Of a DNA stretch of 64,000 nucleotides, positions 1 to 11,529 are shown one piece after another. The stretch comes from Parasponia andersonii (Eukaryota; Streptophyta; Magnoliopsida; Rosales; Cannabaceae), in assembly GCA_002914805.1 (NCBI GenBank), contig JXTB01000033.1, positions 621,001-685,000 on the forward strand, in the 5' to 3' direction. A model generated the notes under the pieces. The model saw only the letters and a program-made list of their open reading frames with translations, did not search any database and had not been told where the DNA came from. Position 1 is the stretch's first letter, and each line of letters opens with the position of its first letter. Position numbers and translations under genes: made by a program.

Positions 1-1737
1 CCGGCCCTCGTCACACCCTGCCGTCGCACGCTGCCCAGCCAAGCTGATTGCTGAAGCTCCGAGGCCGTCGGAGCGCCGCGTTGCTGCGGGAGGGAGTGAA
101 GCTCTGTCGTGCTTCCGCCGCTCGCCGGCGCGAATTCTGGCAACGAAAAGTCGTGAAACCAGCGGCGATCGAATCCTCTCGTCATGGGCTTTCTCCAGGT
201 ATATATATCACGATCCCATTTTGTCCAGATTAAAAGTTGCCATTTTTGCGTAATTTTGAGCTCAGGTTCGACTTTTGATCCGACCGTTAGATTTCGTTTT
301 TGTTGTCATTTTTGGAATGTACTTGGAAAATGGTGAAGTTTAATATGTATATTGACTATATTTGGTGATCGGCACGAAAAACTATATCTAACGGCTTAGA
401 TTTTGTCTCATTTTGCATGACACCGGTCTGGTGTTGGCCCGGACCCGAACTGGTCGAATCATATATCTAATCTAGCTATTTTAGGTATTAGGAGTTCAGT
501 AAAGAGGTTTGTTTGTCGATTCGAAGCTTTGTTGAGAAGTTAATTTTTTACAAGTGAGCGATCGAGGGCGTAGAATTGGTTCCCGACCCTCCGAGCGATC
601 GTTCAACGGCGCCTTAAGGACTCATTGGCATGATATCACTATTCTAGTGAGGTAGGGGTTCAATTACCAAGTTTTATACTTAATTTGTTTTAAAATGTCC
701 ATTATAACATATTTCCTGAAAATGTCGATTTTCATGGAATTCAATGGTTTGATTGGATATTTGATAAATTTGTGAACTGTTGAGATATATTGGATTGTTC
801 TGAGATTGGATTGTATAGTTTTTATGTATGTTTAAAATTTTGATTTTGGTAAAATACAGTCGTTATGCTGCCCGATTTTCTGTAAGTCCCAGAATAATAC
901 CAAATGAATATTAAAGCATGATTTCTTAAGAGACTTGATGCATAGTTATTACATACTCTATGACATATTATACCTACCATAGGATCATGTACTTGAGTTC
1001 CATTTTAGTATCATGGTATTTAGATCACTGGCGAATTGCTGCAATGCTAGGTGAGAGACCTAGGCCCCTGTGCAGGATTTGCTGACATACCTTCGGGTAA
1101 TGTCAGGATGCTGGATACCTCTGTTCAAAGGTATTACAGGACCGTGATGAGAGGATAAGAGGTCATGTATATATTTATACTTGGTTGATTTATGATATGT
1201 ACAATAATGAACATGATTTCTTATGATTTTTGATTACTTTGCGAACTTATTTTATAAATGGATTTTAGAAAGGTGCTAACCATGCAGGTTTGAAAAGTTG
1301 CATTCATATCAAAAAGGATAATTGAAATTCCTACTGAGTATGCGAATGCTCACCCCTTTCTTTCCCTTCACTGGTGATTTACAGTGCGATTTGGGAAACT
1401 CCGGGGCGGAGTAATCCAAGAAGAAGTTTACCCTAGTTTGTGGTTGGTAATTACTTAGATACTCACCTTGAACTTGTAATAATATTTAAGGCTCATACTT
1501 TGGATTTAGTCTGTATTATCTATGATGCCCACTGGTGATGACGATGTGATGCATATTAATGTTTTATTATTATTATTAATAGTTTATGTCTAGTGGTGAT
1601 CACAAACTATGAGAATTTAAAATTTGAACTATTTTTGTAAACTAGTTGTCGTCTTTCTAAAATTTTCTAAAATAAATTATGAATTTCCATTTGTGAAATT
1701 CCTTTTCTGCCATTGGCCCGGGGTTTAGGTCGTGACA
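1..1737 (+). repeat. Gypsy-type LTR, cut by the window start
   Basis: Non-coding repeat whose block at 1021-1440 closely matches 15061-15480 (shared words include CTAGGTGAGAGACCTAGG-like text, GTCAGGATGCTGGA and an ACTGAGTATGyGAATrCTCACCCC motif). It ends GTCGTGACA at 1737, the same style of terminus as the Gypsy LTR at 27240. No primer-binding site follows, so this is a solo LTR or the downstream LTR of an element lying mostly outside the window. The GC-rich first 200 bases resemble the start of a transcribed leader. A short open frame at 48-233 lies inside and has no gene-like support. Confidence 0.6.
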
Positions 1738-2536
1738 ATTACTATTAGAAAATTGTTAATAAACAATAGCAAAATAATCATTTTATTTTTTAAATAGCTA
1801 ATAAATATCTTTTACTATTTTTTATATTAAACATTTCCAAAGAGCTAGTTTTATAACTAAATAAATAAAATAAACAAAAAAAGGTAAAAGAAAAATAATT
1901 TTTAATGGTTATATATGCATATGTAAAACAAAAAAATAGACAAAAAAAGAATAATTTTTGCATTAATTCATTAGTGTCAAAATATTTATAGAAGTTATGT
2001 TTAAAAAAACTATATATTTTCATATTCGAAAGACTTTCTAAAAAATAAAATGACTATTTTGCCCTCTTATTTTTCATGAAAAATAGTCATTTCAATTTAG
2101 TTATTTTATTTTATGAAAATATGAAAATAAGAGTGCAAATAGTCATTTCATGAAGTTACTCTCTCACTTTTCATATTTTCATGAAATGAAATGAGTATTT
2201 TTCATGAAAAATAAAGAAGGCAAATAAATATTTCGTTTTATGTCTTTCAAATATGAAAATATATAGTTCTTTCTTTTTACATAACTTCTAAAATTATTTT
2301 AACACTAATGAATTATTTAAAAATTACACTATTTTGTTTATTTTTTGTTTTACGTATATATAACCATTAAAAATTTTATTTTTCTTTTACTTCTTTCATT
2401 TATTTTATTTATTTAATCATAAAAAGTAGTTCTTTAGAAATGTATACTATAAAAAAATAAAAAAATATTTATTAATTATTTAAAAAATAAAATAATTATT
2501 TAATTATTGTTCATTATCAATTTTCTAACGAGGTTA
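1738..2536. mobile_element. Large foldback (inverted-repeat) MITE-like element
   Basis: The two halves are imperfect reverse complements over nearly the whole length. The left arm starts with TTAGAAAATTG near 1746, and the right arm ends with CAATTTTCTAA near 2528. Both arms then continue through matching AT-rich text, including an AATAATyATTTTATTTTTTAAATA block. The centre lies near 2130. It contains no coding sequence. Outer ends and target-site duplication are unclear because the flanks are AT-rich. It abuts the LTR end at 1737. Confidence 0.65.
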
Positions 2537-2852
2537 TTAGAATACGGATAAAAGAACAACAGACTTATAATTTTACGGGGCAAATATACACTGATAACAA
2601 ATATCAGAAAAAAAAAAAAGACTATTTTTCCTCGATCAAATTATGGTTAGGATAAATTGCATGCATGTAGCATTAATTAAACAAATTTAGTAAAACGTAA
2701 TTCTTAATTTAAACCGTTACCCCACTACAGATATCGGGGGGAGAGATATTTCAACAAACTATGTTGCAGGAGCCAAAACCCAATAATAAGTTCAGAATTT
2801 TTTCTTTTTTGCTAATAATAATAAATTCAGAATTGAAGTAGAACAACTACTA

Positions 2853-4607
2853 CTACTTGACCATGCGGACCCACATTCCTCGACTCGGAACACCATCTAC
2901 GACAACAAACAACATGTAGTACCCCGGCGGCGCCACAGCCGACGTTGCCGGCACGTAACCCTCAATCATGTAGTTATTAATATTGCTAGAGCCAGAAGAG
3001 TCTGATGATGAAGACTTCCCTTTACCCACTACTAGCTCTCCCATATCCAAAACAAGTAGCCTCTGGTTCATGGCGAACGAGTGCGTAGTAAACGACGGAG
3101 CAGCCATCGTTACGTAAACCAATTCGCTGCCTTTGACTGTGTACTTCAACCTAAAATGTACGGACATCCTCTGCTTATAATTGAGAAATACTGTAGTACC
3201 ACTACTCTTCATTACTGGTTTAATCGAAGTTATAAAGGGCCGAGACTTGACTTTATTGGCACTGAAATATGGCGGGTAAAAGGCTTCGAGACTCAATTCG
3301 GTCGGGAAAAGAGTGGAGAAGTTGTAGTTCCGATTCGGGTTGCTGCCGCCGACTAAAACCCTACCGTCGGATAGTAAATGAGCAGTTGAGTGGTAGAGCC
3401 GCGGGATTGTGCTCGGTGCCAATACCTCGAACCGGGTTTCGGGTTCATTCCCGGGTCGGTAGATGACCGGGTTGAGAACCGGTTCTCGGGCCGAATCCCA
3501 TCCGGCGGTACCTCTTCCGGCGCCGTTAATAATCAGGACATCGCCCGTCGGAAGCAAAATCATGTCCCCCATGACCCTTCGGATCGGCATTTCCTCCATT
3601 TCCCATTTTGGGTTCACCTTGGTGATCGTCAGCCGGCCGCAGCTCCTGGTCGCCGGGAGATATTCTCCGGCGACGGCCTTCATGTTGGATTCCGGCAATG
3701 TCCCGCCGCAGACCAAGACGTTGGCGTCCGGGAACGTACTACCGTTACTGATTCCGGTACCGAAGAGCTTAAGAGCGAGTAGGGCCGACGAACCGGTACT
3801 CGGATAGTTCCGGGAGAATCCGCCGGGCATGGCCGCGAATCTCCGAACCACCTTGTTGTTCACGTAGTCGAGTAGAATCCCCCGGTCGTTGGCGAAGATG
3901 AAGAGGTTCCCGTCAGGCGAGAGGTGAAGAAACGGGTACAGATTATTCGGGACCGTATCCAAGTACCTCGTTTCTTTCAAGAACGGGAGTCCGTACTGTT
4001 GCCGGTCCGACCCGGATATTTTCGGAATGAACTCGTAAGAGAACTGGTATCTCCCGCCAACGACAATGATTTTTCCGTCGTTTAGGACTTGGTTAGAAGC
4101 GTACCAACGAGGCGAGACAAGACCGTTGGGATCCTCGACCCAATCGCAGTCCGTACAAGGGTTGAAGTACCGTACGACACGCTCGCCGCGCTCGTAGCCC
4201 CCGGATTGGATCAAAACGCCGTCGTGTGACAGAGCTCCGGATGAGCACCACGTGTCGGTGAGGATGGAGAGTGGCCGAACCGTGCGTTTTGAAGGGTCGA
4301 ACTCGACCGAGTGGGCGTAGCAGGAGGAGGAGTCGGACTCGGCCTCGGAGCCGTCTTTTATTGTTGGACAGTTCTTCTTGGTAATGTTTGAGGGACCAAA
4401 ACTTGTTCGGTCAAAGACGATGACTCGTTCGTTTGGGAGTACGGCCATGTGCATGGCCGATATTCCGATGTTTCGCTTCAATAACCGCCAATACCCGGCC
4501 AGCTGGTTGTACGGACGGGTGCCAGCTAGGACTGTAATGGTGGAACAATATGAAATGAGTAGTATTGCCATTAGTGGAAAAATTGAGGTTTTGGCAGCCA
4601 TGATCAA
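2853..4607 (-). CDS. Aldehyde/glyoxal oxidase, galactose-oxidase-like (GLOX family)
   Basis: Single-exon 584-residue protein, a normal length for plant GLOX proteins. These are secreted copper-radical oxidases that oxidise aldehydes or related substrates to acids and release H2O2, usually in cell walls or pollen and anther tissue. Seen in the sequence: a hydrophobic N-terminal signal peptide (about residues 8-29), a glyoxal-oxidase N-terminal beta-propeller domain (about 45-290), further propeller blades, and a C-terminal DUF1929-type domain (about 455-582). All expected copper and radical-site residues can be placed: Cys121 (in WCSSG) and Tyr169 (in PRWYAS) for the thioether cofactor, Tyr405-His406 (in PRLYHS), and His509 (in TTHSF). 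A second Met at codon 3 is an alternative start. The frame is fully open and GC-richer than its surroundings, so it looks functional. The substrate and the exact orthologue are not determinable here. Confidence 0.93.
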   Translation of the reverse strand: MIMAAKTSIFPLMAILLISYCSTITVLAGTRPYNQLAGYWRLLKRNIGISAMHMAVLPNERVIVFDRTSFGPSNITKKNCPTIKDGSEAESDSSSCYAHSVEFDPSKRTVRPLSILTDTWCSSGALSHDGVLIQSGGYERGERVVRYFNPCTDCDWVEDPNGLVSPRWYASNQVLNDGKIIVVGGRYQFSYEFIPKISGSDRQQYGLPFLKETRYLDTVPNNLYPFLHLSPDGNLFIFANDRGILLDYVNNKVVRRFAAMPGGFSRNYPSTGSSALLALKLFGTGISNGSTFPDANVLVCGGTLPESNMKAVAGEYLPATRSCGRLTITKVNPKWEMEEMPIRRVMGDMILLPTGDVLIINGAGRGTAGWDSAREPVLNPVIYRPGNEPETRFEVLAPSTIPRLYHSTAHLLSDGRVLVGGSNPNRNYNFSTLFPTELSLEAFYPPYFSANKVKSRPFITSIKPVMKSSGTTVFLNYKQRMSVHFRLKYTVKGSELVYVTMAAPSFTTHSFAMNQRLLVLDMGELVVGKGKSSSSDSSGSSNINNYMIEGYVPATSAVAPPGYYMLFVVVDGVPSRGMWVRMVK

Positions 4608-5431
4608 TGTGATAGGATAAAGGCCAAGAGCTCGATCTGTGCGTGATCAATCGATATGAACTAGTGATTGAGTACGTAATACCGCTTAATATGGCTGATG
4701 TTTCATTAATGCAATTACATCATAGTTGGGTTAAACGCTTCGAAGGTAGGTTTTGACTTCACGTAATTAATATGTACTGATCGTGAACAATACAATTATT
4801 GTTGTTGCGGATACCTATTTGAATTGGTGAAAAGTACTGACTCAAGGGAGGGGCAGTTGAATTTGGCCCCGGTTATTGTCAGAAGTACTGACTCACACAT
4901 GTGGCTTGTGGCTACATTATCTTATATCATATATATAGTCCATAGGGGACTCGAATATTATTATTATTAGTTGTTATAATAATAATTGAGTTATAATATA
5001 TATATAGCAGATTTTATATATGTACCATGTACGATGCATTCTTCATGTAAAATTAGGCGTAATGCATATATAGCTTGATCTTTAGTGCTTTTTGAGTGAA
5101 CTGAAGCTGCCGACATAACATTCTTCGTAAATTATTCTAATATTTGTTCCTATTAACAGATGTAATTAATAAGTTTTTCTTGCGAGGCCAGTAGTGATTT
5201 CTCTATTCGTACTAAAAATATATAGATTTATACTTTATTAGAAAGACTGTGACGCTTTTCCACCGTAGCATTTATGACCTTGTTGGTCGAAAGAGCGGTG
5301 TTTATTGGACAAACATTGTAATCGAGTACTGTTAGGTCTGATACAAGTTAAGTCATAGAAATATTGGCCCGAGCGGGCAAAAATGGAGTCATATTGGTAA
5401 AAATGCAATCATATATATATATATATATGTA
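4608..5431 (-). other. Upstream region of the GLOX gene
   Basis: Intergenic DNA upstream of the GLOX start. On the minus strand, TATATATA-like stretches near 4929-4939 and 4992-5006 could serve as TATA boxes, which would imply a 5' leader of about 300-360 bases. The region is so AT-rich that neither is decisive. No other gene is visible. Confidence 0.25.
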
Positions 5432-5670
5432 TGGCCACCGGTAGGTATTTTTTTTTTTTACTTATGGGTAGGTATCAATTTGGCCAATGAAAATTTAGCA
5501 TGTATATTTTTTTATTGTAAAAAATAAGAGAGAGAAATAGCATTAATGATACACGTCTTTTCATGCACTTCATTATAGCTATTGGATCACCCTCTAATAA
5601 TAATCTAACGGTTAAAAAAAAAATACCTATCCATAAGTAAAGAAAAAAAATACCTATTGGATTGGCAACC
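5432..5670 (-). mobile_element. (TA)n-embedded MITE, copy 1
   Basis: About 240 bases with related ends (GGTTGCCAATCC-type text on both strands), lying between (AT)n at 5411-5428 and (TA)n from 5671. Copies 2 (11272-11515) and 3 (46957-47075) have the same ends, the same internal GACGTCTTTTCATG-like word (reverse complement) and the same microsatellite flanks. It has no coding capacity and resembles the Micron type of microsatellite-targeting element known in rice. Confidence 0.7.
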
Positions 5671-5682
5671 TATATATATATA

Positions 5683-5856
5683 TGTATATACACGAAGAAT
5701 GGTCTTTTTTTTTTATTGATTCTGAAAAAACTGATACAATTTATAGGATTTATTGTTACTAAAAATCAATAATTGTAATTATTTCCTAGTTAATTACAAA
5801 TATACAATTGTAATATTTTGTAATTAACTCTAATTGATTTATAAAATAATTCAACA
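5683..5856 (-). repeat. 3' LTR of the decayed Copia element
   Basis: Matches 10602-10770. Shared words are TTGATTCTGAAAAA and ATTTATAGGA, and it ends TTCAACA on the plus strand. The outer boundary is uncertain by about 10 bases because it runs into (TA)n. Confidence 0.7.
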
Positions 5857-5879
5857 CTCCTTCAAATTGGTGCGTAAAT

Positions 5880-6430
5880 ATCTATTATATCCAACTTGTC
5901 CACAAATTTTGAAAATATGCGATTTGAGACTGTTTTGGTGAGAATATCTGTCAATTATTCTTCTGATCGAATTTTTAATAATTCTAGACTTCTTTTCTCT
6001 AATTTCTCGTTGATAAAAAAATCGATCAATCTCGACATGCTTTGTTTAATCGTAATGAACTGAATTATGGGCTATATCACGAGCATACTTATTATCACAG
6101 TATAATTGGATTAGTTTATTTGATAAATAACCCAAATCCTGAAGGAGAAAATTTAGTCACAAATCTTCAAAAACTCCAAGAGTCATCCCCCTAAGTTCTG
6201 CTTCACCACTTGAGCAAGCAACAATACTTTATTTCTTGTTTCTTTAAGTAACGAGATTGCCACCTACAAATAAAAAGTATCGCGAAGTAAATCACATGTC
6301 AGGTTTATCTCCAGACTAATCTGCATCAGTGTATACCTCGATGGTTTGTTCATTTATTTTCTTAGAGAAAAAAAATTCCTTTTCCTAGAGCTGATTTCAA
6401 GTATCTTAAAATTCGTATGAATGCATTCAT
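5880..6430 (-). pseudogene. Copia RNase H domain, degenerate
   Basis: Minus-strand translation gives a broken Copia RNase H: an LYCDNK-like segment, an HxEID-like segment and a terminal LTDILTK-like motif, with stop codons between them. It directly follows the RT segment and precedes the purine tract and 3' LTR, as expected for the end of a Copia polyprotein. Confidence 0.6.
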
Positions 6431-6433
6431 ATG

Positions 6434-7330
6434 CTACTCACCTAGATTATGCATAAATTGGCCAACAATGCACAAAACATATGCAATATCTTGTCTTGTG
6501 TGTGCTAAGTACATCAATCTGCCAACAGGTCTTTGGTATCTTCCTTTATTAGCTATAACTTGATCAGCTTCAATACATAATTTTAATCCTTCCTCAATTG
6601 GTGTATTTACTAGTTGACATACTAATATTCCAATTTCTTCTAAAAGATCCAAAGCATACTTCATTTGAGACAAGAAAATACCTTTATGATATCGAGATAC
6701 TTCAATTCCCAGAAAGTACTTTGAAGAGCCTAGATCTTTCATCTCAAATTCTTTGGACAAATATTCTTGTAGAACTTTTTTTTCAACTAGATCATTTCCT
6801 GTTACCATTATGTCATCAACATAAACAATAAGTACGGTAATTATGCCAATTTTCTTTTCAGGGACAATGTGTGATATAAATTGCTCTGATGATAACCAAA
6901 TACTACTATAGATTTTGTGAATTTTCCAAACCAGAACTTGGGATATTTCTTCAATTTACACACCTTCTGTCTTTGTGTTTTCTATCACCATGCACCCTAG
7001 GGGAATATCCATGTAGACTTCTTCGGATAGTTCCCCATGCAAAAAAGTATTCTTCACATCAAATTGTTATAGTGGCCATTCAAAATTTATAGCTAAGGAT
7101 AACAAGACTCTAACCATGTTGATTTTTGCTACAGGCAAAAGTTTCAGTGTAGTCTATTCTATGAGTCTGGGTATATCTCTTTGCCACCAATCTTGCTTTG
7201 AAGTATTCAATTGTACCATCAGCTTTGTACTTTATAGAAATAATCTATCGATACCCAACTAATTTCTTTCCTGTAGGAAGATCTACGAGTTGCCATATCT
7301 GGTTCTTTTATAAGGAAGCCATCTCTTCAT
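6434..7330 (-). pseudogene. Copia reverse transcriptase, degenerate
   Basis: The best open part (6434-6808) contains MKDLGSSKYFLGIEV and GRLMYLAHTRQDIAY, hallmarks of the RVT_2 C-terminal half. Just upstream (about 6806-6825) the minus strand reads YVDDIMVTG, so the catalytic Asp pair is kept. The N-terminal motif LPTGKKLVGYR is readable near 7250-7290. Several stops and shifts separate these parts, so no functional enzyme is encoded. Confidence 0.75.
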
Positions 7331-8054
7331 TAATTATGGCTTTGCACCTTGGGTTAGTTAAGGTTTCCTACAGACTATTAGGAATAGATATAGTAGATAA
7401 TTGATTTACAAATGACTGATTTATTTTTGACAATTGATATGTTGACACATAATGGGTCATGGGATATCTTACTTTACTAGACAACTCAGGTTTATAAGTT
7501 GGTTTTGGAATACCTCTTATATGATATTGGGATAATTGTCTCCTAGATAACTTAGGTACTGTATAAGGAGTATCTTCAGCTAACGATTAGTTTAGTATAT
7601 TACTCGGTAAAGACTATAGCTCGACTTCTGAAGTTTCCTAATTTTTTAGATGCTTATTACCACTTATATCCAAGTTTTAAACACTCATATCTAAGTCACT
7701 TGTATATTCATTAGATATTTCTGCCATATTAACTTTTATTTCCTCTAAATCTGTCATAAGATTGTATTCGAAAGTTTGAATTTTATCAAAATACTCCCCC
7801 TAAAATTCAGACGTAGAGTAATATATCGTATCTTCATGGAAGACAATATCCATAGTGATGAACATGTGCCCAGCATAGGGGTGATAACATCGATATCCTT
7901 TTTTATGTAGAGCATATCCAACAAAAACACATTTCAAGGCTTAAGGCATTAACTTACTCTGTTGATCTTTGGGTAGATGAATGTAGGCAATACAACCAAA
8001 GACATGAAGAGTTAGATTGAGAATTGTGGGTGCGATAACAGTATCTGTAAGTGC

Positions 8055-8936
8055 TTAAAATAGTGTTTGAAAGTTGAACAGTCTCGATGGAACCCGATTT
8101 ATGAGATAGGCGGCAGAGAGAAGAGCTTCGCCCCAAGTAAGGGGCATATGTACTTCAATGAGTGAAGCGCAAACAACTTCTAATAGGTGTTTATTTTTTC
8201 TTTCAACAACACCGTTCTGCTGTGGTTTATCCGAACAACTGGTTTGATGAATAGAGTCATGAGAGTCCAAAAAATATTGGAGTTTAGTACTACGACATTC
8301 TCCCTTGTTATCACTTCGAAGTACTTGAATCCGGGCATTATATTATGTAGGTACAATTTTATAAAACTTCTAAAATAACATTGTAACTTCTAATTTGGAT
8401 TTCATCAAATATAACCAAGTCATCCGAGTACAATCATCAATAAAGGTAACAAACCAATAAGTGTCTCCCAATGTAGGAACTTTGGAAGGGCCCAAAACAT
8501 CATAGTGAATAATAATGAATGGAGTTGGACTTTTATTTAAACTTAAAGGAAATGAAGCACGATGGCTTTTTGCAAGTGTACAAATATCACATTTGAAACT
8601 AATCGTATTCAAATCAGTTTACAAAGTAGAAAACAACCATTTTAAATAACCAAATGAGGCATGACCCAAATGTCGATGCCAAAGCCAAATCCCAGTCATC
8701 TTTTTTGAGGAAGTAATACTGTTCACTGCTAGAGCTTGTTGAAGTTTGTTGGATATTGTTGACTCTAGATCCAAGTAATACAATATCCCTTTCTTAATAC
8801 TATAACCAATCATTTGTTGAGTCTGAATATCCTTAAATACACAAGAATTAAGCCAAAAAAAATAACAAACACAGGATAAGGTATTAGTGATTTGAAAATC
8901 TGAAAGAAGATTATAGTTTAAAGAAGATACCACCAA
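8055..8936 (-). pseudogene. Copia GAG-pre-integrase and integrase core, degenerate
   Basis: Three consecutive open segments in one frame (8619-8936, 8370-8612, 8055-8270) read a GAG-pre-integrase part (LWHRHLGHASFGYL), the Zn-binding and DxxGP core start (CDICTLAKSHRASFP, YDVLGPSK, FVTFIDDCTRMTWLY) and the distal core (QQNGVVERKNKHLLEV, which includes the catalytic Glu). They are separated by stops and a missing middle piece. Spread over about 0.9 kb, this matches Copia integrase order. Confidence 0.75.
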
Positions 8937-9199
8937 TACAGAATCAAGATATAAAATTTTAGTAAGATTGGAGAATCCTTTACCAAAAACTGTGTTAGTA
9001 TTACTATTAGCGGTAGAAACACTATTCCTGGATTAAGGTTTCAAGGTAGTAGCATGTCTCACATCAAATCTCATATGATCAGTGGTACCAGAATCAATTA
9101 TCTATGCATTGTTCAAAACATATGCAGAAATATTCAAAACCTTACATTTTCCAGTAGTGGTTACCAGTGCTGATGAAATAGATGGAACATTGGCTGCTT

Positions 9200-10090
9200 T
9201 TGTTTGAGGAGAGCTGTCGAAAATGGTCTCTTAGCATTTCAATATCATGCTAGGTCTTATTAGTCTAGATATCCAATCAACTCAAAACACCAATTTTTGG
9301 TATGACCAGTTTGAATATACTGAGTGCATTTCAAGGAGTCTTTTTTGAAGGTAGAATTCTTCTGGTTAATGGGTTTGGGGTGATCCTGCGATGTTTGACT
9401 GGGTCATTGTCGAGAGAGTAGTGTGGAGGCTTCAGGTTTGGTAGTCTCCTCATGGAAACCAGTAGATCGTAAGTTCTCACGACGGGCTAAGGAATAACAC
9501 TCTTTCAGACTCGCGACATAAAATTTCTCGCCGAAGTTGATCAAAACTTGTATCCAATCCAGCAAGAAAAATGTGGACTTGAGTGTATTCAATGGACTAT
9601 TGGTATACTACAACATCATCAAGATCGTTCATGACCACTCTATCAAGATGGTCGAGTTCTTGAAATATTTCGGTTAACTCTCCATAATAGGCAGAAAGGG
9701 GTTACCTTTTTGGCTGAGAATGCTTTCTAATGCAGGGAGTAGACTTGCATTCTATCATAGAAGGCTTTGGATAAAACATTCCAAATTTCACGTGCAGTAG
9801 AAATATGGAGATAATGCTTTATAATGTCAAGAGTCATGGACATCAGAAGCCAATATTTTACTTTCTGATTTTCAGCATACTATTTCTCATATCCCTCATC
9901 CAACACAGAATAAGGGGTTATTTTGCCTATGATGCTGGAGAGTTTTTTTCATTTAGTAATATACATCTCCATTAATTGGAACCACATATCATAATTTATT
10001 TTAGTGAGATGAATGCCTACATTATAGAAACCCTCGTACTAAACAAGAATAAGAATAGATTTGGTACTAATTGATTCACTTTGGTCACTC
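9200..10090 (-). pseudogene. Copia gag, degenerate
   Basis: A minus-strand ATG at about 10090 opens a gag-like start (MSDQSES...), soon interrupted by a stop, followed by readable INYDMWFQLMEMY text typical of Copia gag. Near 9290-9330 a zinc knuckle is recognisable, but its second Cys has become Tyr. No intact frame remains. Confidence 0.6.
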
Positions 10091-10099
10091 ATGATTTTT

Positions 10100-10601
10100 T
10101 TTCATTTTTTTGTTTTTGTTTTTTTTTTTTTATAAAACCTAAAAACTAAATAAATAAATAAGAAGCCAGGCAAAAGCGAATACTTCCTCCCCTTAATATT
10201 CTTCCTTACTTTTCTCGTTTGTGTTTTCCATATATATATATATATATACATTCTCACAGGAGTAGTGGTGCGGTCAGGTCTGGGTGTTTGGTGGTGCAGT
10301 GCTCGGGGAGGCACAGGGCACGGGTCAGGTTTAGGCGTCTGGTGGCATGGTGCGGCACAGTGAGATGGTAAGGTGCAGTGTGGGACTCGGTATGACATGG
10401 GGTGGAGTACGACATAGGACTCAGCATGGGGACGTTGGCATGGTGCGGTGCAAGACTCGGCGATGTGGTCTCAGCAACAAGGGTTGGGTCTGAGATGTGC
10501 ACAGTTGAAGGTCGTGGGCTGGGTCTAAGATGTGCACGGGTGAAGAAGGTTTGCTGAAAGGTCCTGTTTTTTTTTTTTTTTTTGATATTTGGTCTAGCCA
10601 T
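10100..10601 (-). other. Leader of the decayed Copia element with GTGCGG-rich repeats
   Basis: Between the 5' LTR and gag lies about 500 bases that are locally G-rich on the plus strand, with irregular repeats of GGTGCGG, GGTGCAGTG, GGGACTCGG and GGGTCTGAGATGTGCAC. The last recurs as GGGTCTAAGATGTGCAC about 40 bases on. Long minus-strand open frames here are compositional artefacts. No primer-binding site could be assigned with certainty. Confidence 0.4.
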
Positions 10602-10770
10602 TGGAATCGTAAGAATGGTTTTTTCTTATATTGATTCTGAAAAACTGATGTAATTTATAGGACTTATTGTTACTAAAAATATATAATCATAATTATCTCC
10701 TAATTATTTACAAATATATAATTATAATATTTTGTAATTAATTTTAATTAATTTAAAAAATAATTCAACA
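10602..10770 (-). repeat. 5' LTR of the decayed Copia element
   Basis: Partner of 5683-5856. Ends TAATTCAACA at 10770, immediately followed by (AT)n. Confidence 0.7.
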
Positions 10771-11271
10771 ATATATATATATATATATATTACTATTATA
10801 GAAAATGAATAAGCTTGCATTTAAAATATTTTTTTACACTTTTTTTTTGTCTTATTTACATTAACAAATAACTATAGTAGTTTGAATGTATTTAAATGAG
10901 ACCTGACTTATCATTTTTAGGCCAAGGCCATATGAAATATGCAATAAACATTAAATTGCATCTCATTAGCGTAACTCTGGCATAATTATTCAATTTTCTC
11001 ATCTATTTCATTTCTTTCGATTTTGAACTTTTTATAATTGTTTTTTTTTTTTCATAACTTAATTTGTTCTTCTCATCAATGTTGTTGATTGCATATATTA
11101 TTGTTGTTTTATATACTGTTATTATTAATTTTATTAATTGCTATTTTCTAATTTATATATTTTACGTTATTTTTTTCTGTTAAATATAGGTGAATATTAT
11201 AATTTTATTTTTTCTATTCTTGATTGATTTTATCACTATAATTTGTTTCTAATATATATATATATATATAT
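10771..11271. other. AT-rich intergenic DNA
   Basis: AT-rich sequence that starts and ends in (AT)n. I see no gene or recognisable element in it. Confidence 0.5.
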
Positions 11272-11515
11272 GGTTGCCAATTTAATAGGTTTTTTTTTTA
11301 ATTCATGGGTAGATATTTTTTTTTCAACCATTAGATCACCATCTAATGGTGATCCAATAGCTATAATGAAGTACATGAAAAGACGTGCATTATTAATGTT
11401 CTTTCTCTCTCTTACTTTTTACAATAAAAAAATATACATACTAAATTTTCATTGGTCAAATTGATAACTATGCATAAGTAAAAAAAAAAAAAAAACCCTA
11501 CCTGGATTGGTGCCC
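11272..11515 (+). mobile_element. (TA)n-embedded MITE, copy 2
   Basis: Begins GGTTGCCAATTTAATAGGT directly after (TA)n and ends GGATTGGTGCCC directly before (TA)n, so the ends are imperfect inverted repeats. It contains the internal palindrome GATCACCATCTAATGGTGATC. It is the reverse complement of copy 1 in overall order. Confidence 0.75.
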
Positions 11516-11529
11516 TATATATATATATA

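Larger units (their letters stand above)
5683..10770 (-). mobile_element. Decayed Copia-type LTR retrotransposon with short LTRs
   Basis: Two direct repeats of about 170 bases bracket a minus-strand gag-integrase-RT-RNase H order, the Copia arrangement. A purine tract (GAAGGAG on the minus strand) lies at 5857-5866, just inside the left (3') LTR. The reading frames carry many stops and shifts, so the element cannot be autonomous. Both flanks are AT microsatellite, so an ATATA duplication is possible but uninformative. Confidence 0.8.

Noticed and set aside
3081..3807. Several plus-strand open frames opposite the GLOX gene
   Set aside because: Antisense shadows of a GC-rich coding region. None has recognisable protein content.
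5100..5125. TGAAGCTGCC text resembling the start of miR167
   Set aside because: Only the first ten bases match, the rest differs, and no complementary arm is present nearby to form a hairpin.
10102..10601. Two overlapping minus-strand open frames of 98 and 115 codons
   Set aside because: Low-complexity Pro/His/Thr-rich translation of a G-rich retrotransposon leader, without homology to any protein family I know.
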